Counted from the stretch's first letter, positions 1-5,404 are shown. The stretch is 5,949 nt of DNA from DAOTXK01 sp034435395 (GCA_034435395.1 DAOTXK010000158.1:1-5949); one strand, 5' to 3'. Made by a program: numbers and translations. Notes: generated from the letters alone by a model not told the origin.

Positions 1-88
1 GCCCTTCAGCGGTCAGCCCTTCAGCGGTCAGCCTTCAGCGGTCAGCCTTCAGCGGTCAGCCCTTCAGCGATCAGCCCTTCAGCGGTCA
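1..88. repeat. Tandem repeat, six copies of a 14-15 bp unit
   Basis: Six head-to-tail units of GCCCTTCAGCGGTCA lie at 1-15, 16-30, 31-44, 45-58, 59-73 and 74-88. Copies 3 and 4 lack one C, so they are 14 bp, and copy 5 has a single G-to-A change. There are no unique spacers. The array starts at the window edge, so more copies may lie to the left. The one-base length change between copies shifts the reading frame, which argues against coding. It lies beyond the end of the minus-strand alkD operon and looks like an intergenic minisatellite. Its function is unknown. Confidence 0.93.
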
Positions 89-95
89 GTGGCGG

Positions 96-130
96 TGGCC
101 GGACCGACGACAGGCTCGCCGGTCTGGCCA
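96..130 (+). other. Hairpin next to the tandem repeat
   Basis: Bases 96-106 pair with 120-130 over 11 positions with a 13-nt loop. On the plus strand all pairs are Watson-Crick except one G-U wobble (101 with 125); on the minus strand that position is an A-C mismatch. No T-run follows on either strand, so it is not called a terminator. The rest of 89-301 shows no credible gene. It contains this hairpin, the hairpin at 150-177 and a weak 6-bp stem at 242-260. Confidence 0.5.
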
Positions 131-149
131 GCCGCGCCATGACGATTCT

Positions 150-177
150 AGTCCACTTCGGGGGACTTTTCATCTTT
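150..177 (+). terminator. Possible intrinsic terminator with TTCG loop, plus strand
   Basis: Bases 150-156 and 161-167 form a 7-position stem with one A-G mismatch. The stem closes on a C(TTCG)G tetraloop, which is very stable in RNA, and is followed by TTTT, CAT and CTTTT. Read on the plus strand this resembles a rho-independent terminator. No plus-strand gene is visible upstream in the window, so it would serve a gene beyond the left edge or block transcription running toward the alkD operon. The short, interrupted T-run keeps confidence moderate. Confidence 0.4.
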
Positions 178-301
178 TCGGCCAGGGAGCGCGCGGTCCG
201 TCCCCTGGTGCGAACCGACCCGTCCGGGTTTCTTCGGCAAGCCTGGCCGGGCACGCCAGGTCAAAGTCTGCGGACAGGCCCCGCTCCACCGGGCTGGCCT
301 C

Positions 302-1003
302 TCAGCGGGCCATGGCCTGTTGGCGGAGCGACGGCTCCAGCTTTTCGATGGCATACCGCAGCGCCAGGCGGGGCATCTCCGCCCGGTGGGCCATGACGTA
401 GGCGAATACCCGCTCCGGCGCGCGATTGCTGACCTCCTTAAGCAGCCAGCCGTAACCCTTCTGCACCATATCGTCGGGATCGGCCAGCAGCGCATCGGCG
501 ACCCGGAAGGCCGCGTCCATATGCGCCCCCCGCCGGACGGCACAGATCAGGACCACCGCCGCCGCCCGGCGCAGCCAGCGGTTATCGGAGGCCGCCCAGG
601 CCATCGTCCCCGGAATCAGCGTCGGAAACTCGTAGACCAGAACCCCCAAGGCGTGGGTGCACAAATCATCGCCGCTTCCCCAGCCATCCACGTACTGGCG
701 GAGCCACCGCTCAAAGCGGGCGAAGTCAGCGGCTTCATAACGCTTCCGGCAGCGAAACGCCCAGTCGAACGCGACCGTGCGCGCCGGATGATCACCCGCC
801 TCCAGCAGCGCCTCACAACAATCAAAAATCTCGTCCTTGGTCAGGTGCCTGACCGCCCGATAGTGCGCCGCCGCGATGCCCCTGATCACCGGCGTGGCCA
901 GCCAGACGGCCTCCCCGCCCGCCCAGGCCGCGCCCCGGAGGTTTCGCCCGTCGCGGGCGGCATCGGTCAATGCCCGCCGCACCCCTTGAACGACCCCGGT
1001 CAT
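302..1003 (-). CDS. AlkD-like DNA alkylation repair protein
   Basis: This 233-aa protein resembles the AlkD/AlkC family of HEAT-like-repeat DNA glycosylases, which remove N3- and N7-alkylated purines without flipping the base. It is helical throughout. Family-like stretches are ATPVIRGIA near residue 40, SDNRWLRRAA near 139-148 and VQKGYGWLLKEVSNRAPE near 180-196. Trp108, Asp112 and Trp186 fall almost exactly where, from memory, the B. cereus AlkD pocket has W109, D113 and W187; Arg145 or Arg146 could stand for R148. The length is normal for the family. ATG at 1003 was chosen because GGAGG lies 8 nt before it. A TTG at 1033 would add 10 residues but lacks a comparable site. It is the last gene of a probable minus-strand operon, 55 nt after the zinc-finger gene. 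It is cytosolic, with no signal peptide. The family call is firm; the substrate is inferred. Confidence 0.85.
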   Translation of the reverse strand: MTGVVQGVRRALTDAARDGRNLRGAAWAGGEAVWLATPVIRGIAAAHYRAVRHLTKDEIFDCCEALLEAGDHPARTVAFDWAFRCRKRYEAADFARFERWLRQYVDGWGSGDDLCTHALGVLVYEFPTLIPGTMAWAASDNRWLRRAAAVVLICAVRRGAHMDAAFRVADALLADPDDMVQKGYGWLLKEVSNRAPERVFAYVMAHRAEMPRLALRYAIEKLEPSLRQQAMAR

Positions 1004-1011
1004 GGTCAGGT

Positions 1012-1016
1012 CCTCC
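1012..1016 (-). promoter_or_regulatory. Shine-Dalgarno site that sets the alkD start
   Basis: The minus strand reads GGAGG 8 nt before the ATG at 1003-1001. The alternative TTG at 1033 lies upstream of this site and has no such motif, so the shorter protein is preferred. Confidence 0.75.
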
Positions 1017-1058
1017 GTCTGATCGTCTGTCAAACGGGCGGCTCGCCTGGCAGCGCCC

Positions 1059-1652
1059 TCACCGCCCGAAGCGGAACCAGCTATAAGCCACGCCCGCCGC
1101 CAGGCCGACGTAGATCACCGGCCCGGCCAGCAGGAAGAGCAGTTCCCCCGCCGGGACGCCCAGCAGCAGCCATCGCAGCGGGTCCCACAACGCCGGCAGC
1201 GCCCCCGCCACGATCCCGGCGGCCACCACGTAGCCGGTGTAGCGCCCGCGCCGCCGTTTGGTGGCCCACAGCACCACCTGCGCGATCAGGCCGCCCGCCA
1301 CCGGCGACAGGATCAGGGCGAACAACAGCCCCAACTGCGGCACGATGAAGCCCGCCACCAGCCCCATGGCCAGGCTGATGCCCCCGGCGATCACATAATC
1401 CAGGTTGGTGGCCCTATAAAACACGTCCTGCTGGCCGCGGACACATTCCTTGCAGCGGTAGCCCACCGGCGTCGGCACGGCGCAGCGGGTGCACATCGGG
1501 CGACCGCATTTGTTGCAGCGCAGCGCCGTCTCCACTGTGGGATGGACGGCGCAGTACAGCACACCGTCGTCGGCGAGGGCGGCTTCGGCGGCGGGAGCGC
1601 CGTCATCGCCGGGCGCGGGCTTCAATTCGACGTTTTCGGTCAAGTCGTCCAT
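1059..1652 (-). CDS. Membrane protein with N-terminal B-box-type zinc finger
   Basis: This 197-aa protein has an acidic start (residues 1-30), then a metal-binding head with the pattern C34-x2-H37-x8-C46-x2-C49-x4-C54-x2-C57-x9-C67-x2-C70. That fits a B-box-like cross-brace zinc finger as found on many bacterial membrane proteins, including some rhomboids. Hydrophobic segments follow at about 84-104, 106-130, 138-158 and 161-193, giving three to five membrane helices with a basic TKRRRGR loop at 131-137. No rhomboid GxSG motif or other catalytic signature is present. The head probably faces the cytoplasm and may recruit a partner, but this is inference. The gene starts 25 nt after the nadK stop on the same strand, so it is probably co-transcribed. 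Its ribosome site is weak (AAGG about 13 nt upstream), which may mean coupling to nadK. Exact role unknown. Confidence 0.82.
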   Translation of the reverse strand: MDDLTENVELKPAPGDDGAPAAEAALADDGVLYCAVHPTVETALRCNKCGRPMCTRCAVPTPVGYRCKECVRGQQDVFYRATNLDYVIAGGISLAMGLVAGFIVPQLGLLFALILSPVAGGLIAQVVLWATKRRRGRYTGYVVAAGIVAGALPALWDPLRWLLLGVPAGELLFLLAGPVIYVGLAAGVAYSWFRFGR

Positions 1653-1677
1653 TGTGCCATCATGCCTTGTCGGAAGA

Positions 1678-2568
1678 TCATGGTCCGTCGGGCCAGTTGC
1701 GTTGGGGGCGGGAGCGTGTGGGATGGCGCGGCTCTAGCCGATCCAGCAGGGAACGGTAGAAGTAGGTCCGCTCGCGCAGGCGGACGAAGCGGCTGACATC
1801 CTCGCTGGCCTGCACGGTCACGCGGTCATCCGGCTCCAGGTTCGCCGCCAGCATCCCGTCCACCGTGAGGACGGTCTGGGTGCGCGTTTCCGGGGAGACG
1901 AACACGTCGATGACCGCCCCTTCAGAGACCACGATAGGCCGGTCCATGCTCAGGTGCGGGGCCACCGGGACGACCAGGATGTTGCGCAGCTCCGGCGGCA
2001 GGATCGGGCCGCCCACCGCCAGGGCGTAGGCCGTGGAGCCGGTGGCCGTGGCGATGATCAGGGCATCGGCGGAGAAGGTCGTCGTCCACGCCCGGTCGAT
2101 GTAGGTCTCCAGCCAGACGGCGCTGGCCACCACCCCCCGGCCCAGCACCACGTCGTTGAGCGCCTGCCCCTGGGACAGGCATTCGTCGCCGCGCCACGCC
2201 CGATAAGCCAGCATCATGCGCGCTTCGATCCAGTAGCTGCCCTCCAACAAGGCATCCAGCGCTTCCGGCCACTTCTGAGGGCCGGTGACCTCGGTCAGGA
2301 AACCCAGACGGCCCACGTTGACGCCCAGCACCGGCACGCCGAAGGGGGCGCAAATGCGGGCCGCGCGCAACATCGCCCCATCCCCGCCGATGGCGATCAC
2401 CATGTCCGTGCCGGGAGAAAGCTCGTGGATGGTGCCGATGGCCTCCCCGGTGCGCACCCACACCTCCAGACCACGGGCGGAAAGGCTGTCGGCGATGGCT
2501 TCGGCCAGGGGAGTCGTCGCGGGGCGCAGGGGATGGGCCAGCACCCCGACGGTGCGCAGAGTATTCAA
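1678..2568 (-). CDS. nadK: NAD kinase (ATP-NAD kinase)
   Basis: The product phosphorylates NAD to NADP in the cytosol and is normally the only source of NADP. The 296-aa protein shows the family motifs in order: opening strand TVGVLAHP (6-13), GGDG (61-64) in the nucleotide-binding loop, VNVGRLGFLTE (84-93), the ND pair (138-139) in ALNDVVLGRG, and ATATGSTAYALAVGGP (173-188). A VDG near 237 is also typical. Length is usual for bacteria. TTG at 2568 was chosen because GGGAGGA lies 8 nt before it and the first strand begins at residue 6. The in-frame ATG at 2625 overlaps a TATAAT box and has no ribosome site. Small departures are TATGSTAY where TPTGSTAY is usual, DAL where DGL is usual, and no Cys before His205. 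It is the first gene of the leftward operon. The basic C-terminal tail (281-296) looks non-conserved. Confidence 0.95.
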   Translation of the reverse strand: MNTLRTVGVLAHPLRPATTPLAEAIADSLSARGLEVWVRTGEAIGTIHELSPGTDMVIAIGGDGAMLRAARICAPFGVPVLGVNVGRLGFLTEVTGPQKWPEALDALLEGSYWIEARMMLAYRAWRGDECLSQGQALNDVVLGRGVVASAVWLETYIDRAWTTTFSADALIIATATGSTAYALAVGGPILPPELRNILVVPVAPHLSMDRPIVVSEGAVIDVFVSPETRTQTVLTVDGMLAANLEPDDRVTVQASEDVSRFVRLRERTYFYRSLLDRLEPRHPTRSRPQRNWPDGP

Positions 2569-2576
2569 GAGAGCCG

Positions 2577-2583
2577 TCCTCCC
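2577..2583 (-). promoter_or_regulatory. Shine-Dalgarno site that sets the nadK TTG start
   Basis: The minus strand reads GGGAGGA with 8 nt to the TTG at 2568-2566. A short stem, GTCC at 2590-2587 with GGAC at 2579-2576, would hide part of this site. A 6-bp GC stem (2597-2602 with 2606-2611, 3-nt loop) sits just upstream in the leader. Whether either controls translation cannot be told from sequence. Confidence 0.75.
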
Positions 2584-2623
2584 AACGGACACCGGACGGG
2601 CGCGTCGCCCGGACAATGCGCCC

Positions 2624-2629
2624 ATTATA
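2624..2629 (-). promoter_or_regulatory. -10 box (TATAAT) for the nadK operon
   Basis: A perfect TATAAT lies on the minus strand about 56 nt upstream of the nadK TTG, giving a leader of roughly 50 nt. No good -35 box is found 16-18 nt upstream, where the sequence is GC-rich. The hexamer shares bases with an in-frame ATG at 2625, which argues that this ATG is not the start codon. Confidence 0.45.
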
Positions 2630-2750
2630 GCGGCAACGAAGGACCGCGCGCCAGACGGGCGGGCGGCCAGCCCCACGCGCTTTATTTTACGCACAAATGT
2701 TCTATCCCGCAATGGCCGGTCCCGACCAGCCCGCTGGCGGCGGAGCGCGG

Positions 2751-2756
2751 TATAAT
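2751..2756 (+). promoter_or_regulatory. -10 box (TATAAT) for the Uma2-family gene
   Basis: A perfect TATAAT lies on the plus strand 37 nt upstream of the ATG at 2794, so transcription would start near 2763. No recognisable -35 box is present at the right distance. It faces away from the TATAAT at 2624-2629, making 2569-2793 a divergent promoter region with an AT-richer patch near 2680-2708. Confidence 0.45.
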
Positions 2757-2780
2757 CTCCGCAGCAACAATGGCCAGTCT

Positions 2781-2784
2781 GGAG
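2781..2784 (+). promoter_or_regulatory. Shine-Dalgarno site that sets the Uma2 start
   Basis: GGAG lies 9 nt before the ATG at 2794. The in-frame ATG at 2770 has no such site and would leave a leader of only about 7 nt after the predicted transcription start. Confidence 0.6.
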
Positions 2785-2793
2785 CGTGTGGCG

Positions 2794-3360
2794 ATGGCCG
2801 TCACCAGAACCCGCACCCAAACCCAGTGGACGTACCATGATCTGGACGACCTGCCCGACGACCTGGTGCGCTATGAGCTGTGGGAAGGGGAGCTGATCAT
2901 GGCACCTGCGCCTGTCACCGCTCATCAAGAGTTGGTCAAGCGCATCCTGAAGTTATTCGTGAAATACGATCCTGATGAAGCGAAGGGGACGTACTACGAT
3001 GCCCCATTAGATGTGGTCCTGAGCGAGAGCATCAGCCTGCAGCCAGATTTCTTGTGGATCGCGCCCACCAACGCCGGGATCATCCAGCCGGAGCGGATCA
3101 TGGGCGCGCCGGACCTGGTGGTGGAGGTGCTCTCCCCCGCCACCGCCGACGCTGACCGGGGTCGCAAGCGCGGTTACTACGCCAGCGCCGGCGTCCGCGA
3201 GTACTGGCTGGTGGACCCGGAGACGCGCACCCTGACCATCCACGCCCTGGGCAGCCAGACCTACACCGTCTACGAACCGGGCGCGGTCGCCCGGTCTGCC
3301 CTGCCGGAACTGGAAGGGTTGCAGGCGGAAGTGGCCGGACTCTTCGCCGATCTGCCCTGA
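2794..3360 (+). CDS. Uma2-family PD-(D/E)XK nuclease-fold protein
   Basis: This 188-aa protein matches the Uma2 family (DUF820), a restriction-endonuclease-fold group that is heavily duplicated in cyanobacteria and Chloroflexota. Family features in order: a WTYHDLDDLPDD opening (12-23), RYELWEGELIMAPAP (26-40), His44, QPDFLWI with the likely metal-binding Asp85, PDLVVEVLSP with Glu111, D121-x3-K125-x3-Y129, and GVREYWLVDPE (133-143). The putative active-site set Asp85, Glu111 and Lys125 is intact, so the protein may be active, but no substrate is established for the family. ATG at 2794 was chosen on its ribosome site; an ATG at 2770 would add 8 residues. Base composition shifts within the gene, from about 53% GC at 2881-3060 to about 73% at 3061-3240. 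It is transcribed away from nadK, and the heptamer array starts 22 nt after its stop. Confidence 0.92.
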   Translation: MAVTRTRTQTQWTYHDLDDLPDDLVRYELWEGELIMAPAPVTAHQELVKRILKLFVKYDPDEAKGTYYDAPLDVVLSESISLQPDFLWIAPTNAGIIQPERIMGAPDLVVEVLSPATADADRGRKRGYYASAGVREYWLVDPETRTLTIHALGSQTYTVYEPGAVARSALPELEGLQAEVAGLFADLP

Positions 3361-3382
3361 ACCCTCCCACCCTTGGCTGGCG

Positions 3383-3522
3383 CTTCCGGCCTCCGGCCTC
3401 TGGTCTCCGGCCTCTGGCCTCCGGTCTCTGGCCTCTGGCCTCTGGCCTCCAGTCTCCGGCCTCTGGCCTCCGGTCTCTGGTCTCTGGCCTCTGGTCTCTG
3501 GCCTCTGGTCTCTGGCCTCTGG
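3383..3522. repeat. Array of 20 heptamers (YCTCYGG)
   Basis: Twenty contiguous 7-bp units follow one another with no insertion or deletion. Almost all variation is C/T at unit positions 1 and 5 (CCTCTGG, TCTCTGG, CCTCCGG, TCTCCGG). The exceptions are CTTCCGG for the first unit and CCTCCAG at 3446-3452. A four-unit block at 3404-3431 recurs exactly at 3453-3480, 49 bp away. From 3481 to 3522 the pattern is three copies of the 14-bp pair TCTCTGGCCTCTGG. The array fills most of the 208-bp gap between the Uma2 gene and the secreted protein. It recalls the short tandemly repeated heptamers of cyanobacteria. It encodes nothing credible. Confidence 0.95.
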
Positions 3523-3568
3523 CCTCACCTCATGTGAGTGATCTTCCAGCAGCGAAAGGCACATCACC

Positions 3569-5044
3569 GTGCGGCGTCCGGCAACAGTGTTATGGCGGGG
3601 CATCCTCGCGGCCTCCCTCCTATCGATTGTGCGAACGGCTCCCCTCCGGGCGCAGGGTGACGGCTCCTGCCCGGCGCTGGTGAGGGACGGGCTGGACGCC
3701 CTGCACGTCAACTGCCAGGACGCCGGACGGGACACGGTCTGCCGGGGATACAGCCCGCTCACGGCGGATTTCTGGATGCCCAGGGACGCCCCCGCCCTTG
3801 ACGATCCGGGCGCGACGGTCCCGGCGCGGGACGTGCGGGCGCTCGCCGGGTCGCCGCTCTCGCCAGCCGAGGGAAGCTGGGGACTGGGCCTGCTACGTCT
3901 GGGGGCGGACGCGCCCGACGCCCTGCCGGATCGCCACCTCACGCTGCTGATGTTCGGCCAGGTGACGGTCGAGAACAATGTCCCGCCGGAAGAGGCCCGT
4001 CCGCCGGTCATGCCCATCGCCCTGACGGCCACCGCCGGGGTCAACCTGCGCGGCGGGCCGGGCACAAACTCCCCCATCGTCGGCAGCGTGCCCGCTGGGG
4101 GGACCGTCCAGGCCATCGGGCGGAACGCGGCGGGTGACTGGTTCCAGGTGGCGACCGACGGCGGGCGCGCCTGGGTGACCGCCCAGTTCGTGCGGGCAGC
4201 GGGCGACCCGTCCGCGCTGCCGGTGATGACCGAGGGCACGCCCCCCGGCCCGCTGCAATCGTTCGCCTTCCAGACCGGAGTCGGCCGGCCGCCCTGCCGG
4301 GAAGCCCCGCCCGACCATCTGCTGATCCACAGCCCGGCGGGGATGCCCCTCACCTTCACCGCCGACGGCGTGACCTTCACCCTGGTCTCGGCCACCGCCG
4401 CCCTGCAGGCCGCCGACGGCCGGCTGACCGCCACCGTCTTCGCCGGCGAAGCGGAGGTGCGGGTCGAGGAGGGATGCGCGGCGGGCTGCCGGGCGACCAT
4501 ACCGGCAGGCTACGCGGTGGACGTGCCGCTCAACCCCGACGGGCGGGCCGCCGCCGGACCACCAGGGAACATCCGCCTGCTCGACCCCGACCGGTGGATC
4601 GCCTACCTCGACATGTGGAGCCGCTTCCCGGAAGGGCTGGCGGGCGTCCCCGCCTTTGACCTGTGGGGGCTGCTGGCGGCCACCGGCAACCTGGCCTGGA
4701 ACGACGTTGAGATCGCCCTGACCTGGGACAGCCCCGCCGACCTTGACCTGACCGTGATCGAGCCGAACGGCACGGTCATCTACTACGGCCATCCGGAGTC
4801 GGGCACGGGCGGTCGCCTGGCAGCCGACGCCAACTATCCCTGCGGGGGCGGTGCTGAGCCCCACGAACTGGTGTCGTGGCCGACCGGACGGGCCCCTCAC
4901 GGCACCTACCGCGTGCGCATCGACCAGTTCGATTCCTGCGGCGCGGCGGCCACGACCTGGACCCTCACCGTGCGGGTCAACGGGCAGGTGGCGCTGACCC
5001 GGCAGGGGGCCGTCACGCCGATGACCTATACCTTCGCCCGGTAG
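3569..5044 (+). CDS. Secreted multidomain protein: Cys module, SH3b, FecR-like, DUF2135
   Basis: This 491-aa protein has no enzymatic motif that I recognise. Residues 1-28 form a signal peptide (basic MRRP, hydrophobic core, likely cut after LRA before Gln29). Residues 34-138 form an unnamed module with C34, C49 and C58 in the pattern NCxDxGRxxVC, then WGLGL and a VTVEN strand. Residues 152-210 are a bacterial SH3 domain (GVNLRGGPGTN, then WFQV and AWVT). Residues 255-320 have alternating strands with GEAEVRVEEG, resembling a FecR-like fold, but this is weak. Residues 376-470 match DUF2135/YfaP (ALTWDSPADLDLTVIEPNG, GG-LAAD, GTYRVRIDQF, WTLTVRVNG). The GTG start has GAAAGG 9 nt upstream and an in-frame stop at 3539-3541. 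Eight cysteines in the mature protein suggest disulfides. It is probably an extracellular binding protein, perhaps contacting cell wall. It is paralogous to the gene at 5405; its promoter was not found. Confidence 0.85.
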   Translation: MRRPATVLWRGILAASLLSIVRTAPLRAQGDGSCPALVRDGLDALHVNCQDAGRDTVCRGYSPLTADFWMPRDAPALDDPGATVPARDVRALAGSPLSPAEGSWGLGLLRLGADAPDALPDRHLTLLMFGQVTVENNVPPEEARPPVMPIALTATAGVNLRGGPGTNSPIVGSVPAGGTVQAIGRNAAGDWFQVATDGGRAWVTAQFVRAAGDPSALPVMTEGTPPGPLQSFAFQTGVGRPPCREAPPDHLLIHSPAGMPLTFTADGVTFTLVSATAALQAADGRLTATVFAGEAEVRVEEGCAAGCRATIPAGYAVDVPLNPDGRAAAGPPGNIRLLDPDRWIAYLDMWSRFPEGLAGVPAFDLWGLLAATGNLAWNDVEIALTWDSPADLDLTVIEPNGTVIYYGHPESGTGGRLAADANYPCGGGAEPHELVSWPTGRAPHGTYRVRIDQFDSCGAAATTWTLTVRVNGQVALTRQGAVTPMTYTFAR

Positions 5045-5128
5045 CTGGTGTATCTATCCGGGTATTCACGGTCAGGGGGCTTATGAGCTTTAGGCGTAGC
5101 CACCCGTAGGCCGTCCGCGCGCCAGTAG

Positions 5129-5152
5129 CGGCGCGATGAGTCGCGCCGTTTT
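5129..5152 (+). terminator. Intrinsic terminator after the 491-aa secreted-protein gene
   Basis: A perfect 8-bp GC-rich stem, CGGCGCGA (5129-5136) with TCGCGCCG (5141-5148), closes on the loop TGAG and is followed directly by TTTT. It lies 84 nt after the gene's stop on the same strand. It falls inside the MITE-like element, so the element may supply the terminator. The T-run is short. Confidence 0.65.
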
Positions 5153-5162
5153 GGGTGGGCGT

Positions 5163-5176
5163 CGGACCTCAGTCCG
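5163..5176. other. Second hairpin inside the palindromic element
   Basis: CGGAC (5163-5167) pairs with GTCCG (5172-5176) around the loop CTCA. It lies 14 nt after the terminator stem. The longer inverted repeat 5125-5133 with 5175-5183 overlaps both hairpins, so they cannot all form at once. Confidence 0.45.
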
Positions 5177-5327
5177 CCGCTACGATCAGGCGTCGAGTAC
5201 CTGGGCTACGTCGGTCGATATCCCACTGAACTGGCGAAAGTTTATAAGCCCCTTGCTGACAGGCTTTTGATGATTTTTCGGATGGGTTCTTAAGCGCCAC
5301 CACACCCGCCGCCACCGGCCCGGTTCA

Positions 5328-5356
5328 TTGTGCCCGGCATGGCGTTGCTTTATACT
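5328..5356 (+). promoter_or_regulatory. Sigma-70-like promoter for the second secreted-protein gene
   Basis: TTGTGC (5328-5333, three matches to TTGACA) and TATACT (5351-5356, five of six to TATAAT) are spaced by 17 bp. Transcription would start near 5363, leaving a leader of about 42 nt before the ATG at 5405. The local sequence is AT-richer than its surroundings. Confidence 0.45.
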
Positions 5357-5377
5357 GATATATGCAGCACAGCAACG
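5343..5377. promoter_or_regulatory. Dyad spanning the -10 box, possible operator
   Basis: CGTTGCT (5343-5349) is the exact reverse complement of AGCAACG (5371-5377), separated by 21 bp. The arms flank the -10 box and the predicted transcription start. The left arm would not be transcribed, so any role would be as a DNA site for a dimeric regulator, not an RNA stem. A 7-bp dyad can arise by chance. Confidence 0.3.
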
Positions 5378-5404
5378 GATAACTTAACCTGGAGAGATAG
5401 ACTG

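Larger units (their letters stand above)
5071..5260. mobile_element. MITE-like element bounded by inverted repeats
   Basis: The left end at 5071-5091 and the right end at 5237-5260, read in reverse complement, both follow GTCAG, GGGGCTTAT, a purine-A-purine, then CTTT. They agree at 19 of 21 positions, with CAA inserted after GTCAG on the right. Inside, 5095-5101 pairs with 5204-5210 and 5125-5133 with 5175-5183, so the 190 bp are a broken long palindrome. It holds no ORF for a transposase. It could be a miniature transposable element, an IS remnant or a large transcribed stem. No target duplication is visible in the flanks. It begins 26 nt after the stop of the secreted-protein gene. Confidence 0.5.

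Noticed and set aside
42..254. Small minus-strand gene of 70 codons over the repeat
   Set aside because: It has no ribosome site and no domain. Its end is only the translated tandem repeat, whose 14/15-bp copies would not hold a frame.
242..260. Terminator for the minus-strand operon
   Set aside because: CCTGGC/GCCAGG with a 7-nt loop forms a short stem, but no T-run follows on the minus strand. No convincing terminator for alkD was found.
320..1348. A 342-codon plus-strand open frame
   Set aside because: It is antisense to the alkD and zinc-finger genes and is rich in Pro, Arg and Ala without domain signals.
1954..2793. Long N-terminal extension of the Uma2 reading frame
   Set aside because: The extension is antisense to nadK, and the family's usual start lies near 2794, where a ribosome site is present.
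2569..2928. Longer NAD kinase starting at 2625 or 2928
   Set aside because: The ATG at 2625 overlaps a TATAAT and lacks a ribosome site. The longer form overlaps the divergent Uma2 gene and adds residues not found in NAD kinases.
3383..3522. CRISPR array
   Set aside because: The units are contiguous 7-mers with no spacers, and no cas gene is nearby. The same applies to the array at 1-88.
3007..4500. A 497-codon minus-strand open frame
   Set aside because: It runs antisense through the Uma2 gene, across the heptamer array (giving a 7-residue repeat) and into the secreted-protein gene. It has no recognisable domain and is explained by GC-rich third positions.
3893..4900. A 335-codon minus-strand open frame
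   Set aside because: It is wholly antisense to the SH3b and DUF2135 parts of the secreted protein, whose domains and signal peptide are convincing.
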